Assembly (NCBI GenBank): GCA_000231825.2
Contig: JH720328.1
Span: 250,148 to 314,147, forward strand
Origin: Tetrahymena elliotti 4EA
Lineage: Eukaryota > Ciliophora > Oligohymenophorea > Hymenostomatida > Tetrahymenidae
Direction of reading: 5' to 3'
DNA length: 64,000 nucleotides
Below the pieces are notes generated by a model. It saw only the letters and a program-made list of their open reading frames with translations. It was not told the origin of the DNA and made no database searches. Made by a program: the position numbers and the translations under genes. Positions 1-11,869 of the stretch are shown here, piece after piece. How positions within the stretch are numbered: the first letter of the stretch is position 1; every line of letters begins with the position of its first letter.

Positions 1-111
1 TTAAAAAATATTCTTAATTTCAAACAGAATTTTAAAAAGAAACTAAAAATATGTATAACTTACTTTAAATAAATATAAAAATAATTAATATTTACCAAAA
101 ATAGAAGGTAA

Positions 112-3100
112 TCAAAAAAATAAATTTTTCAAAGGATCGATTGATCTATAGAAATGATTAAATCTCTCATAAATATCATTATTCATTTTCAATTCATTTT
201 TTATTTCATTTTAAGTTAATTTAATAAAATGAAGAAAATCTCTTGATTTAATTGCAATTTCATACAAATCAATAGAATACTCTACTGAAGCATATAAAAT
301 TTAATTTTCTGGATAAGAACTGAAGTTTGGTTCTTTTTATCCTTACAATTTTTGTAAATACCTGCTTGAAGAAAAATTTTCAAATAAAGTCAGGTTATTA
401 AGGTTTAAAATAAGTTATTGATCATTTTTATATTTTGACAAAGTATTTTAAAAATTACATTGAGGTCTCACTTGAAATTAATTATTATTTTTTTAGATCT
501 CACTGATAGTATCTTATTTATAAATGTATTAGCTTTTCATATAAACTAAATTACAGTATCCATAGAACAAATTAGAAAAGGGATCAGATTATCTAAAAAA
601 ACTATAACCAAATTTTACCTATTCTTTATAATTATATGGTGTTGTTTAAATATGATCTATGAATTTTGATAACAATTTTTAATATCCAATAAGATTTTCT
701 TTAAGTTGACCATCAATTAAGTTAACATTTTTTTTTTAAAAGCTGTCTTTATTTTCATTATTTGATGTTTTTAATTTTTCCTTTGCTTTAATTAAGGCTT
801 TAGTTAAACTTTTTTTTTATACTTGTAAAAGTTCTAGTTTATCATTTTTTTTAAATGAAACATAAAAAGTATCAATAATTATTTAATTTTAACTAATCTA
901 ATACTCAATTTATTTTAGATATTATTCTTGATCTTATCCCTCTATTTGTTAAAATTAAAATTAAAATTATTTAGATAGTATATTTTTCACAATATGCTAA
1001 GAAATAACATCTTTTAGTTCATTTTCTTTACAATTTTTAAATAATTTAAGAAAAAAATTTTTTTAATCAGTATTATTATTAAAATTTTCTTTTTTTAAAT
1101 TTATAAAATTATTTTATGCTTCTTTCAATTAGATTTATGAGGAGTGAGTAATTTTCAATTCAGATAAAAAATAAGACCTTTAAAAGCGAAGCAAGATTTA
1201 ATTAGAAAGATTATCATCTATAATACCTCTAAAATTAAGATCTAGAGCATCTAAAGTTTCTTTGCAAGTAAAAAATGAGATATATCTATTTAGACAAGCT
1301 TCTGTACATAAAGCACTGTTTAATTTTTGAAAAATACACTCTAAGTTATTATCGATTTCTTAAGGAGTTAATTACTATGATTTTTCTATTATTTTAGATT
1401 AAGTATGGTACAGAAAAGTTAATTCTTAAATGATTTTGAAAAGTGCTAAATCTTCTAAAATATTTTGATGATTTGGGTTATTTTGTTGTAGAAATGGTTT
1501 TAATTGATGCTAAACTTACATAAAGAATAGTTATTTTCTAGAGAGTAGTAAATTACTAAGATTAGATTCTGATTCAAATAAAATAGGAAAGTATTTTATT
1601 TTGATAAAATGCTTTCTGATACTATTTTGCATTTGATCATTAATTTAATTTTAATGATTATTTTAATTATTAGTTTTAGGGAATTTACTCTAAAAGTATA
1701 ATAACATTTCTTAGCTTTTATCAAAATCTTGAATAACTATATAAATTATTGAATCTAAATCCTTAAGTATTCTGACTTTTTCATTAACTAAATCTTAAGC
1801 ATTACTCCTATTTTTTTGAATATTAGAATTTATTTATTCTAAAATTTCAAAATATTCTTTGTATAAATTAAGTACTCTTTCATAACTTTACTTGTAAAGT
1901 TAAACATTATCAATTATTTTGCTATTTACTATTTTCTTAATTTGAGATAAGATTTTTTACTCCAAATATATTATTTCAATTTCATTAATAGCTTAAAATA
2001 AAGTTGCTTACTGCTCAAAATCTTCTTTTTAATCTACTTAAATAAATCTCATCATTTTTGTAATGTAATTATTTTTGAATTCTATACTTTTATTTCCAAA
2101 TGTATTTGAATAAACTTAATTAGAGTGCTTTCTTTTTTTTACTCTTTCTATTGTTAATATATTTTTTTTAAAAAATGTCTCATTCTCTTTATTTGTTGTG
2201 GCTCCAAAACTTAACAAATTTTTCAATTCAGAATCAATAAAATAGGGATTTTTATCAAACATTTCATCAATAAAAATAAATAGTTTAACTATAATGAAAT
2301 ACATTTAATTTCTAATTTCTTTATCTGCATCTCGCATATAAAGAATTTTGAATTAATTAATTCTACTTCTCCTGAGAAAATCAGCAATAACTTTTAAATT
2401 ATGAAGTTAATCTTAGTTATTTTCAGTTCCATTAAATCCAGGAGTATCAATAAAATAATATTTGACATTATTTTTTTAGATTAAGTACATCTGACAACAA
2501 GATGTTTCAGACTATTTTCCTGATCCTCTTAGTCCAGATATATTTTTTAATTACTCTATTAATGATGATTTACCTACTTATGATTCTCCTATCAAAAGTA
2601 TATAATAGAATAAATCTTCTGTTTAGAAAACAGAGATCTCTTCCTACAAATCAATTATTTTATATATTTTATCAAATAGATGGATCTCTTATTCTTTTAT
2701 ATATTCTTAATATGCACCTAAATTTTAATGCTTTTATTTTAAGTTTACCCATATTTATTCCTTCATAAAAATAGTTGAATAATAATTAAATTCTTTTAAA
2801 TCTTCCTGAGAATTTGTATCAAATTTACTTCTAACAACAATATGAAGATTTTACAAATATTCATAATAGTTTAGAGCTTTGTCTTTGTTTTCAAACATTA
2901 ATATCCTTTGCTCTGTTTTTTTATCTTCATATTTGTGATATTCAATTTCTTACCAATTCAGAAAAGAACGAGATAATTTAATTTATTCTATTAGCTCTTC
3001 CATATCATTTACAGATATAGAATCTCCAAATAACTCATATAAAAAGAAAGCATAAGCCAATTCTTAAAGATTATTTTTGTGATTTGAAATATCTCTTTGA

Positions 3101-4461
3101 GAAACACAAATTATAAATAGCTATTCTAATTTTATTTTATTTTTTGAAAGATATTTTACAATAATGAATAAAATTTCATATCTATTTCTTTTAGTATCAT
3201 TTAATCCAGGAGTATCAATTAAATTTAAATTCTTATACTTAAACTCTCTACATTCTTATGTGTGAGAATTTTCTCCATTACTTGTTTGAACTGAAGAATC
3301 ATTAGTTAAATATCTAACAAAACTACTTTTCCCTACTCCAGTTTCACCAACAACTAGATATTTTTTTTTATAGTATTTTCTTTAATTTAATTCTTCATTT
3401 ATGATTCTTTAATTTTAAGAAATCAGTTCTTAATTTTAAATTTCTTATTTATCATTTACATTTTCATCTTAAACTATTTCTTCATTTTATTTTTTTTGAA
3501 TTTATTTATCATAATAACGCTTAAAATTTTTTAATTTCTTTTGACAAATTTCTTTATTTTTCTAATCAAGCTAGAAATTGTTTAATTTACTTTTAGTGAT
3601 CAGGTATTTATAATAACCAAAAAGCTGCTTATCTATATTGCTTATAAGCTTTAATTAACTCTGTAGTCTTTCCTAAAATTTTTGAACATATTGAATTTAA
3701 GTAGTATCTTAGGTGAACTGATTTAATTTCTAGAAATTAGATTCAATACATTAAATCACAAACTCTTTGTATTTTTTCATTTCATTTTCCCAAATTGTAG
3801 TCTATTACTTATCAGATTTTAGATATTTCTTTCTGTAAAATGCTATTATAAAGCTATAATATCCAAATTTATCTACTTCTTTAATAGATTTAACATCTTA
3901 TTCTAATTGATTCAAAGCATTTTAAATTTACAATAGAATCTCTTGATTATTGAAAGAATGCTCTTTAACTAGTTGGTTGAGGTTATCTAATGCTTCTTCT
4001 ATTTTTTAGGATTTATTTCCACTATTCTTCTTATCAAGTATTATTTATTAGTAGAATTTAAATTTGTCTTCATGATCTTCTTTAATTATTTAAATTTCAT
4101 ACTCTAGCTTTTCTAAATGTTCTTAAACCAGTTTGTCATCTAAAGAATATTGAGAAACTAATTACTCTAATTCACTAAATTTTTAATCAATTATATCTAA
4201 AGCTTGCTCTTAGTATGTTTACTTATCGTCTTCACAATTTTGTTATTCATTTTAATCAAGGTTTAGATATTTCATTTTTGAAACAGCAATAAAATAAGAG
4301 ATATATGCAAACATATCATAGTTAACTTCTTCTATCCATCCTACATCTATATTTAACTGATTTAATGTTTATTCAATCTTTTCTAATTAATTTAATAGAT
4401 TTTCATCCTATTAGTATAAGAGATTCCTTAGTTAATTAAAAGTATTTTAAACTTTCTCCAT
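112..4461 (-). CDS. Large protein with two tandem P-loop GTPase domains
   Basis: The frame from ATG at 4461 to TGA at 112-114 is open for 1449 codons with TAA/TAG read as Gln and needs no intron. Residues 1-360 are Glu/Lys/Gln-rich and look like coiled-coil or spectrin-like helices. The first GTPase domain has a Walker A motif GETGVGKSS at about 372 and a G3 motif DTPG at 416. The second has GESQVGKSS at about 625 and DTPG at 672. The remaining ~750 residues are helical and unrecognised. I could not pick out convincing N/TKxD motifs. The DTPG motifs and short domains recall the AIG1/septin/dynamin-like TRAFAC GTPases; the exact family is not settled. A decayed partial copy lies just upstream at 5060-5560. 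The GTP-binding role is an inference from the motifs; its cellular function is unknown. Confidence 0.85.
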
Positions 4462-5059
4462 AACAAAATATTATCTTAGCTAACTATTTTTATTAATTAA
4501 TTAATTTATGACAAATATTGGCCTTCTTTTTAAAGAGAGATAAATATTATAAATCTTTGAGGGGATTTTAGTGATTTTTAAAAATAATATTGGTTATTCA
4601 TACATTCTTTCTTTAAATATCTATTGAATTATTTTTATATTTAAAAATGATCTTTTATTAATATCCAACAATCTAATTTAATTACTACATTTTTTTATTT
4701 ATTGATAAGTAATTCTTATTTCATTAGCTCATCTTCTTAAAATCAAAAATAAATGCCATAGCTTACTACTTTCTTGTAAGTAATAAATTAAAAAATCACT
4801 TTATGATTAAATGTTTCCATTATATTTTGTTTTTAAAGAAATCTTAATTTATGAGAAAAAAGTATTGTAATTTAAAAAATTTAGAGCTTAAAAAATATTA
4901 GTATTTGAATATCACTCACTTATTATACCACAAAAGTACGATTTATATTTGAGTTAATCTATTTTATGATCGAATGGATATAAATATTTAATAAAAATAA
5001 AAGCATGAATTTCCTTGATTATTTAATTAAGTAAATGATGTCATTATTTATATTTATTT
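4462..5059. other. AT-rich intergenic, no gene seen
   Basis: This stretch is the upstream region of the two-GTPase gene. It contains only poly-A/T tracts. A plus-strand frame of about 39 codons from an ATG near 4517 is too short and featureless to call a gene. Confidence 0.5.
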
Positions 5060-5560
5060 AAAAAATAAGTGGTAATATTATAATTGATCTTCTCCCTTTA
5101 TTTTCACAATTTCAAATTAAAATTATTCAGATAATATATTTTTAATAATATCATAAGAAACTACATCTTTTAGTTCATTTTCATTACATTCTAAATAATT
5201 TAAAAAGAAAATTCTTTTATTCAACATGACTATAATAAGAATTTTTTAATTCCATAAAAACATCATATGTTTCTTTTGATTAGCTTTATGAGCAGTTAAT
5301 AGATTTAAGTTCATTTAAAAAATAAAGCAATATTTAATCAAGAAGGAAATTCATATTTTTTTATTTAAAATGAGTTTTACTAAGTTGTCATAACAAAAAT
5401 TTATATTCATTAATTTATTATTTTTTAGTATTATTAAAAATATAATATTTCTTTTGTAGTTAACTCATCAAATGAAAAAAATCTATGAGTTAAACAGCCG
5501 TCTGCTACAAAAATATTCAAAATAGAAAACTTAGAGAATTTTGTTGTGAAGCAATATTAA
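5060..5560 (-). pseudogene. Decayed partial copy of the neighbouring two-GTPase gene
   Basis: The sequence here resembles the 3' half of the gene at 112-4461. Positions about 5090-5330 align by eye with about 930-1180, sharing for example the words acatcttttagttcatttt and agctttatgag/agatttatgag. Positions about 5440-5540 resemble about 1255-1320. Frames are interrupted and spacing has drifted, so it does not code. It looks like an old partial tandem duplication in the same orientation, now degraded. Only C-terminal coiled-coil parts are represented; neither P-loop was found. Confidence 0.55.
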
Positions 5561-5917
5561 AAACACAAGGTAAGTAAATATTTATGTTAACTATTTTAGT
5601 TATTCTTTTATCTATTTAAAATAGATTTAAAAACAACCTCAAGAAAATTTGATAGATCAAAAAGCTTAGTGGTGATCCTATGTTCTAGCAATTATTTAAT
5701 AAGATAAACATAAATTTTAGAAAAGAAATAAATAAGAACAGTTTTCATTTCATTCAAAAGTTGTTAAATAATAAATGATTTAATGTTCTTATTATTGGTT
5801 TTGATCAGACTTACTTAATTTTATTTGGTTATGAGGTAGTATTTCAAAGTATAAAATTTAGTTAATTTTTAATTAATATATTCAATATATACATAACCAC
5901 TTAAAGCAAATAAAGAG
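5561..5917. other. Intergenic, promoter side of the plus-strand surface-protein gene
   Basis: AT-rich sequence between a minus-strand relic and a plus-strand gene. No clear motif or frame was seen. It should hold the promoter and 5' UTR of the gene at 5918. Confidence 0.35.
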
Positions 5918-6562
5918 ATGAAAATTAAAATCAAATTTGATTTACTAAATTATTTTAGAAATTTACTAGTAATTATATTGATATTAGATTTTGTAAAAGC
6001 GACAAACTTTTCTTATCTTGATTTTTTACGATGCTACAATTAGTAATGCTATTTTACAGAGTAAAATTGTATTAAAGATCCTCTATGCGCAACATTATGG
6101 AATTAATTTTACAAATGCTAGAAAAGATCTAGTTATGATTACTAAAGCAAATAATGTATAGGTTCTTATATTGATAGTTACTAATATACAAATGCTGGTG
6201 CTCTGATAGAAAATCTATTCTCTTGCTACAGAGAGTGTAATGGATTAAATTTATTTAGTTGTTAAGAAAACATTCAAAATTTTGATAATTGTTAATCAAA
6301 TTAAAGTTGTTATGAAAATGAATTAGACAAGTTTGAGAGAAAGATTTAAAAATGTTTAAAAAATGATACATCGCTATGTGAGAGCAACAATTATAAAAAG
6401 TAATGTATTTTAAATTAAACATATGAATGCATGAATAAATATTCAGCTTAATCTAGCTTGATTTATGAATATGTTAATTGCAAATTCTTTATTAACTAAT
6501 CTTCTATTCTACTTAGAGCTACAGCTATTTTAAGTGTATTAATTATTCTTTTCATTGTATGA
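5918..6562 (+). CDS. Cys-rich secreted or GPI-anchored surface-type protein
   Basis: A single exon of 215 codons runs from ATG 5918 to TGA 6560-6562, with several TAA/TAG Gln codons. Residues about 10-28 form a hydrophobic signal peptide (LLVIILILDFVKA). The middle is rich in Cys (about 20), Asn, Tyr and Gln, with spaced patterns such as FSCYRECNG and NCQSNQSCYE that suggest disulfide-bonded repeats. The last ~20 residues are hydrophobic and run to the stop (LSVLIILFIV), as in a GPI-attachment signal or a tail membrane segment. It is one of the few plus-strand genes in the window. Ciliate surface (immobilisation) antigens share this signal/Cys-rich/hydrophobic-tail plan but are usually larger, so membership of that family is a guess. 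Confidence 0.8.
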
Positions 6563-7123
6563 ATCTTATTAACTTTTATATGGATTATTACTCGTAATTT
6601 ATATTTCAAAATATCAATTTATAGTTGTAAATAATATGCTTTTTTTCTTTTTTAGAAAATAATTTTTTTATTTAAAAAAGACATTTCTAAATAGAAAATA
6701 ATTTTTTTTATTAAATTTGAAAGAAAAAAGAATTAATATTTTTATTATTTAAATAAAATAGTATTAAGCTTTAAAAATTTTGGATTCAAGATTATTATCT
6801 AATTATTGTTTTGTTTTCTCCAAATAAAATTAATTTAATGAGAAGGATAAATAACTCTTAAATATATAAATATGAGTTTATTTATTCCTATTATTTGATA
6901 ATATATTGCAACAATAAAGATAGCGTTTAGTTTTTTAATTTTTTCTAATTTATCTTTTAAAACTATCAAAACTATGTTTTTGAAGTTTTTTTATTTTTAA
7001 AACAAAAGTTAATGATAATAAAATCAACTAATTTATCTATTTTATCAAATTAATATAAAATATTTTAGTTTCTTTAATTTACAACTAAGAATATATACAA
7101 AATTAAATCAATTTATAGCATCA
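6563..7123. other. Intergenic between convergent genes
   Basis: This is the shared 3' side of the plus-strand gene ending at 6562 and the minus-strand gene ending at 7124. It is homopolymer-rich AT sequence. Two near-identical copies of a word like aaataattttttta (about 6655 and 6695) form a short local repeat. No gene was seen. Confidence 0.4.
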
Positions 7124-10100
7124 TCATTCATTAATTAAAAGCTAGACGAGCTCTTCTTTTTTACCAAAAGTAATTATATTTCTATTTTTTTCCAATTAAG
7201 CAGCTTATTTATCTCTTATATTTTATTCCACCAAGGTAGTGCTATGCTTTTTATGAGGGCCACTAATATCAAAAGATTTATTGAGGTATTTTTAATTCTT
7301 ATTATTAAAAATAAAAAAATTAAGATAAGTTCACAATTTATTGAAAATTAAAAATTTTTTTCTTTTGTAAATTTGCTTTGAAGAATAAATAATTAATTTT
7401 TAAAATTTACATTTAAATATTTAGGTGCTGCATTGCTTAATTTAGTTTTTGTTATTGCAAACTAATCAAGGTGAGTGACATTTAATCTATTATTTTAACC
7501 AGAATTGTTGATTTCGTTTCCATTATTAATTGGATGTGCAGTAGTTAATGAATTGTTTTTTATTCTTTATCTTTATTTACTGCTTGTAGCTCTTTTTTGA
7601 TCTTGATTAAATATATCCTGAAGTACTGCCTATTTTTTCTTTTAGAAAGCAGGTATAACAGGTAAAATAACTCCTTATGTATCTCCCTTTTATTATTCTT
7701 TATTACTTTCTATTTAAACTTTTAACTAGACTTATTACTAACCAGAGTTATCATGAGTAAATGATCTTTTAGCTCTACTATCTATATTATTATCTTTTCT
7801 TTTATTTTCTCCTTAAGTTTCTTACTTATTATTTAACTATGGATTAGGTACATAATTTTTAAAATAATTTGGATTAATATTGTTATATTTGTATTATGTA
7901 TTAGTATCAACCTAAGAAGTAATTCTCTTTCTTTTAACTTGATTATCTTTTATGACTATATGTTCAGGTTTATACCCATTAACACTTCCTAAATAAACAC
8001 TATTTTCTTTTTAAGTATCCTCATCCAATTCGTTATGATTCTAATTTTCCTCCACTTATTTATAAAAAATAATTTTTACAAACTTCTCCAAATAATTCTC
8101 ATTACATAACATTGAAGTAACTCTTTATTTTTTGAATTCTTTTTCATCTTTTTCAAAACTTCTTCTGATGTCCTCTTACTAATGAATATTTTCTTTAGAG
8201 CTAAAATCTCCTCTCTATGTGAAAGTTCCCCTGCTATTAGATAATTACTATCTAAATTAAGGTTCTTGATATCTAGAATCCTCTATTAACTTAAAATATT
8301 CATTCCTAGTCATCTATTTCTTCTTATTCTCATCTTAATCCACAGAAGGTTTTTCTTCTGGTAGCTAATTAATTATTAAAATGTTATTATTATAAAGTGC
8401 TAGATATTTAAAAAAGTGATATTTTGAAAGAGTCAGATTATCTTTTGTTAATATATTTTTTTATGAAATATTGTAATCATTGTTTTTTAAAGTTCATAGT
8501 TAAATGTATAAAGAAGTAAAGTGTAGCAATTATGATATTTCATATTGCTACTCTTAATGAGAAAATCTTTATAAGCTTCTAAAATATCTGACTTCTTAAA
8601 TAAACTGAAATAAATGCCAGTAATTTTTGTCATTTAATTTAATCCTTTTATATTATTTAATTTAAAATATTACTTTGGTAACTTCATTTCCATTTTGATA
8701 TTCAGTAAGCTTAACTCCATCACGTATAGTAATAAATGGAATCATAGAAGTTTATCTCATATTTCCATTATTAAAAACTTCATCAGGTATTTCTTCTTTT
8801 CTATTTGCTTTGGCTGGAGCTGGGGGCTATACATTTTATTTTAATGTTCTTTGCTTCGCAGGAACTTCTTGACCTTTTTCTATTGGAATATTAAGGATTT
8901 TCTTTTTCAAGGCTTCCTCAATTTACTATTTAGAATCAATAGAACTTCTTCTATTTATGGTTGAATCTAGATTGGAAACCTAACTTGTTGAAGATTATTT
9001 TCTTTTAGCTTTTTCAATATGATTTGAATTCCCAGTTTTTGCAATTGATTTTATTTTTTCTAAATCTTCTATTTATTCTTGAGTTAATTTCGATGTATCT
9101 GCTTCAATAATTTCATCTTTATAATCTTTGTTCTTCTATGATTTTATTTAAAACCTATAAAAAAACAACAAAATGAGTATTTATCTTTATATTTTCAATT
9201 TACGGCACAGTGCAAACAAGTGGTTATTAATCTTGCTTCTTTTTATTAAAGAAAATAGGTTAGCCATTATAATCATAAGTGTAATTTTTTCCATCTAATT
9301 CCTTTCTTGCTTTCTTTTTGAATTCTTCTATCTTTTTTTCCTTTTAGAAATAGATTAAAATAATTAAATAGAATAAATAATAAAGCAATTCTATAAACAA
9401 TAAATAAAATTTGGTTACTTCTTCTTATCTTAATTTCTCTTATTCCTTCTTTTTTTATAGTTCTTTTAGTTGCAGGTTATAAAGTGTTCTCATTTTTGAT
9501 TCTTCATTCATTAATAATTGATCTTCCAAAGTTTATTCTGGCTCTGGAATAGGTATCAAATCATTTTCAGGTTTCTTCTTTTTAGTCTTTCCAAGCTCTT
9601 CTGTTATTGTTGAAGACATGGGCTTTACAAAAAACAAAATGAATTAGAGCTATATCATTAAATATATAAATTACTCTTAATTTAGAACGAGTTGAATTAA
9701 ATGTTTTCTAAGTTCTGTAGGGACTAGTAGGCTATTAAAATTGATCTTCAACCTATTCTTCTTCTTCCAGATCTAACATTTTATGAAAAAACCAAATGAT
9801 AAATTGTAAATAAATGTCAATCATTTTAATTATTTATTACTGATTAATTTTTTATCAATATTAATTGCATATGCAGAGTGTGCATCATAGTGATTTTTAG
9901 GAATTTTTTCTTCTTTAAGTTCAGAATGATCATTAAATCTATTATCTTATTTTCTGAATTGCAATCTAATAATATCATCAATTAAATTGAACATAGTATC
10001 TGTTGTATGTTAAGCGACCTATTTGTTTTCATTTAAATTATCATTAATTTCTCATTAAGTACCTAAAATATAATAAAATGCTAGTAAAACTAAAATTCTA

Positions 10101-10314
10101 CTTTAGATTATAGATAATGATCATATAAAACTTTAGCTCCTTCATCTATTAAATGATCTATAAATTATTTAGCTAATAGCTCTCCTGCAAACTATTACTC
10201 ATCATAAACACTAACATGTGTTTCTTCAAAGTTCAATATGGGCTCTTATTTTTAATCTGCATTTGATTTATTTGGTTTTCTTGATCTAACTTATGAACTT
10301 GACTTTCTATCCAT
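7124..10314 (-). CDS. Unrecognised multi-exon protein, charged and low-complexity
   Basis: The start ATG is at 10312-10314 and the stop TGA at 7124-7126. Exons with consistent phases are 9675-about 9785, 9418-9622, 9204-9340, 8674-9154 and 7124-7297. A long exon covers about 7411-8385. The first two exons (about 10065-10314 and 9850-10030) and the junctions near 8390-8670 are approximate. The product is hydrophilic, rich in Lys/Glu/Gln/Asn, with Pro-rich linkers. Better conserved-looking stretches are KELDGKNYTYDYNGQPIFF in the middle and ISGPHKKHSTTLVEQ plus NIITFGKKEELVQLL at the C-terminus. These resemble the short signature blocks of axonemal/ciliary proteins, but I do not recognise a family. 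No signal peptide or membrane segment was seen. Confidence 0.65.
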
Positions 10315-10834
10315 ATCTTTGGTAAAAAAGATTAATTTTTATTTGAAACCTTGTGTGAATATTAATTTTTTGAAATTAATAAATTAAAATAATACAAATT
10401 AGTTGAATAAGCAATAAGTTATTGATTAATCATTCCAACTACCACTATTTTTATAAACGATGTTTTATCTATTAAAATGATTGGATAATTTTTTTACCGA
10501 ATACATCTGTTTTAATATAACATTACTTACCTTTATCAATCATATTATAAAACCAAATATAGACAAAAACTAAGATATAAATAAGTGTTTATATTAACAT
10601 ATTTCTATCCATACTCAAATCTAAAAAAATTAAATGTATAATTCTATTTTCAAATTATCTTAATTAACCAAATTCATTTCTTTATCTATTACAAATAACC
10701 TGTAGTAAATCAAAATGCTAAAAATATCAGTTCAGAATAAAACAACTTTTAATTTTAAATTACTTTAAAATACTATAATCAGTTTCTTAATCATTCTAAG
10801 ATTTAAAAAAAGAAAAGAAATTAATTTTAAATAA

Positions 10835-10960
10835 AATAGTTTTTAATTAATTTCTATTTTAAGCCAAAATAAAAAAAATGTAAAATTAAACCTAATTTCA
10901 AACAAAACAGTCTTCATAAAATTAAGGTTTAATTTTTAACTTAAAATTAATGCAAGTTTT
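10835..10960. repeat. Diverged direct repeat, copy 1
   Basis: This copy shares with 11365-11485 the ordered words attaatttcaattttaa..ccaaaataaaaaaaat, aatttcaaa and tcttcataaaattaag.tttaa, with small indels between them. Both copies are noncoding. The pair suggests an old local duplication. Confidence 0.5.
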
Positions 10961-11364
10961 AAAAAATGAACAATTAAAATTCAAATTTTGTAAGTGACAT
11001 ATTTTTTCATAATTTAATGATATTATTGAAATATTATCATGATTATAAAATGATAGTTAAATACTAAAATATAAAAATGAGCAAAACATCAAAAAGTAAA
11101 AGAAAGAAAATTTATGAATAAAATATTTAATAAAAATAATATTAATTTAACAAATTTCATTTTTTAACCATGACAAATTAGTATTGTTGTAAATCAAAAG
11201 AAATTCTTAAAATATCATTATATATATATATATAGTACCCTAAGGTACTGCCTATTCGGCTACATACAGTTTTACAGTTTACAGTATAATTTACCAAAAA
11301 GTAATATTTCTCAGTTAAATTTTTTATAAGTAAAACTCCTTAAAACTAAGTATTTTATAAAATT

Positions 11365-11485
11365 GTTTCAAATTAATTTCAATTTTAAACCAAAATAAAA
11401 AAAATAATTATTTTGTCTTTTAAAACTTAATTTCAAATTAAATAATCTTCATAAAATTAAGATTTAACATTTAAGTTTAAAGAAT
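11365..11485. repeat. Diverged direct repeat, copy 2
   Basis: Second copy of the repeat at 10835-10960, in the same orientation and about 530 bp away. The match is recognisable by eye but imperfect. Confidence 0.5.
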
Positions 11486-11869
11486 GATTCATTCAAATTG
11501 AATTTTATATGATACATCAAAATATTAAAATTTAATGTATTTAACTTAACTAAATTAATTTTCAATATTATCAAAATAAAAGTTTTAATAAATGTCAAAA
11601 AATTCTTAAATTTATTAAAAAATAGAATAGAATAGAATTTTAAAAGGAATAAAAGTGATCTTGAAAAAGAATTATTATTAAAGGAACGATTGATTTGTTT
11701 TTTTTACAGGAAAAAAAAATGTATGAAATGAGATATAATTGATTTATTATAGACAGTTTACAAAATTTATTAGAGGTGTATTTTTTATTTATTAATTTAG
11801 ATAAAAATTAGGTAGATAATAAGTTGTTTTTGTTAATTTAGTATTTTGTTTGAGAAAAGGTTTTTTCTT

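Larger units (their letters stand above)
10315..11869. other. Long intergenic region with a diverged repeat pair
   Basis: About 1.5 kb without a recognisable gene lies between two minus-strand genes. It holds the promoter region of the gene starting at 10314 and the 3' flank of the gene ending at 11870. It also contains the two diverged direct repeats listed separately, a (TA)n run at about 11220-11233, and a small perfect hairpin (agtacc-ctaa-ggtact) at 11234-11249. Confidence 0.45.

Noticed and set aside
2502..2768. Plus-strand open frame of 88 codons
   Set aside because: It is antisense to the second GTPase domain of the 112-4461 gene, which has P-loop and DTPG motifs. The plus frame is Leu/Ile-rich without motifs.
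11234..11249. Hairpin agtacc-ctaa-ggtact beside a (TA)n run
   Set aside because: It is only 6 bp in an AT-rich region with no adjacent gene end, so it is not enough to call a terminator or regulatory element.
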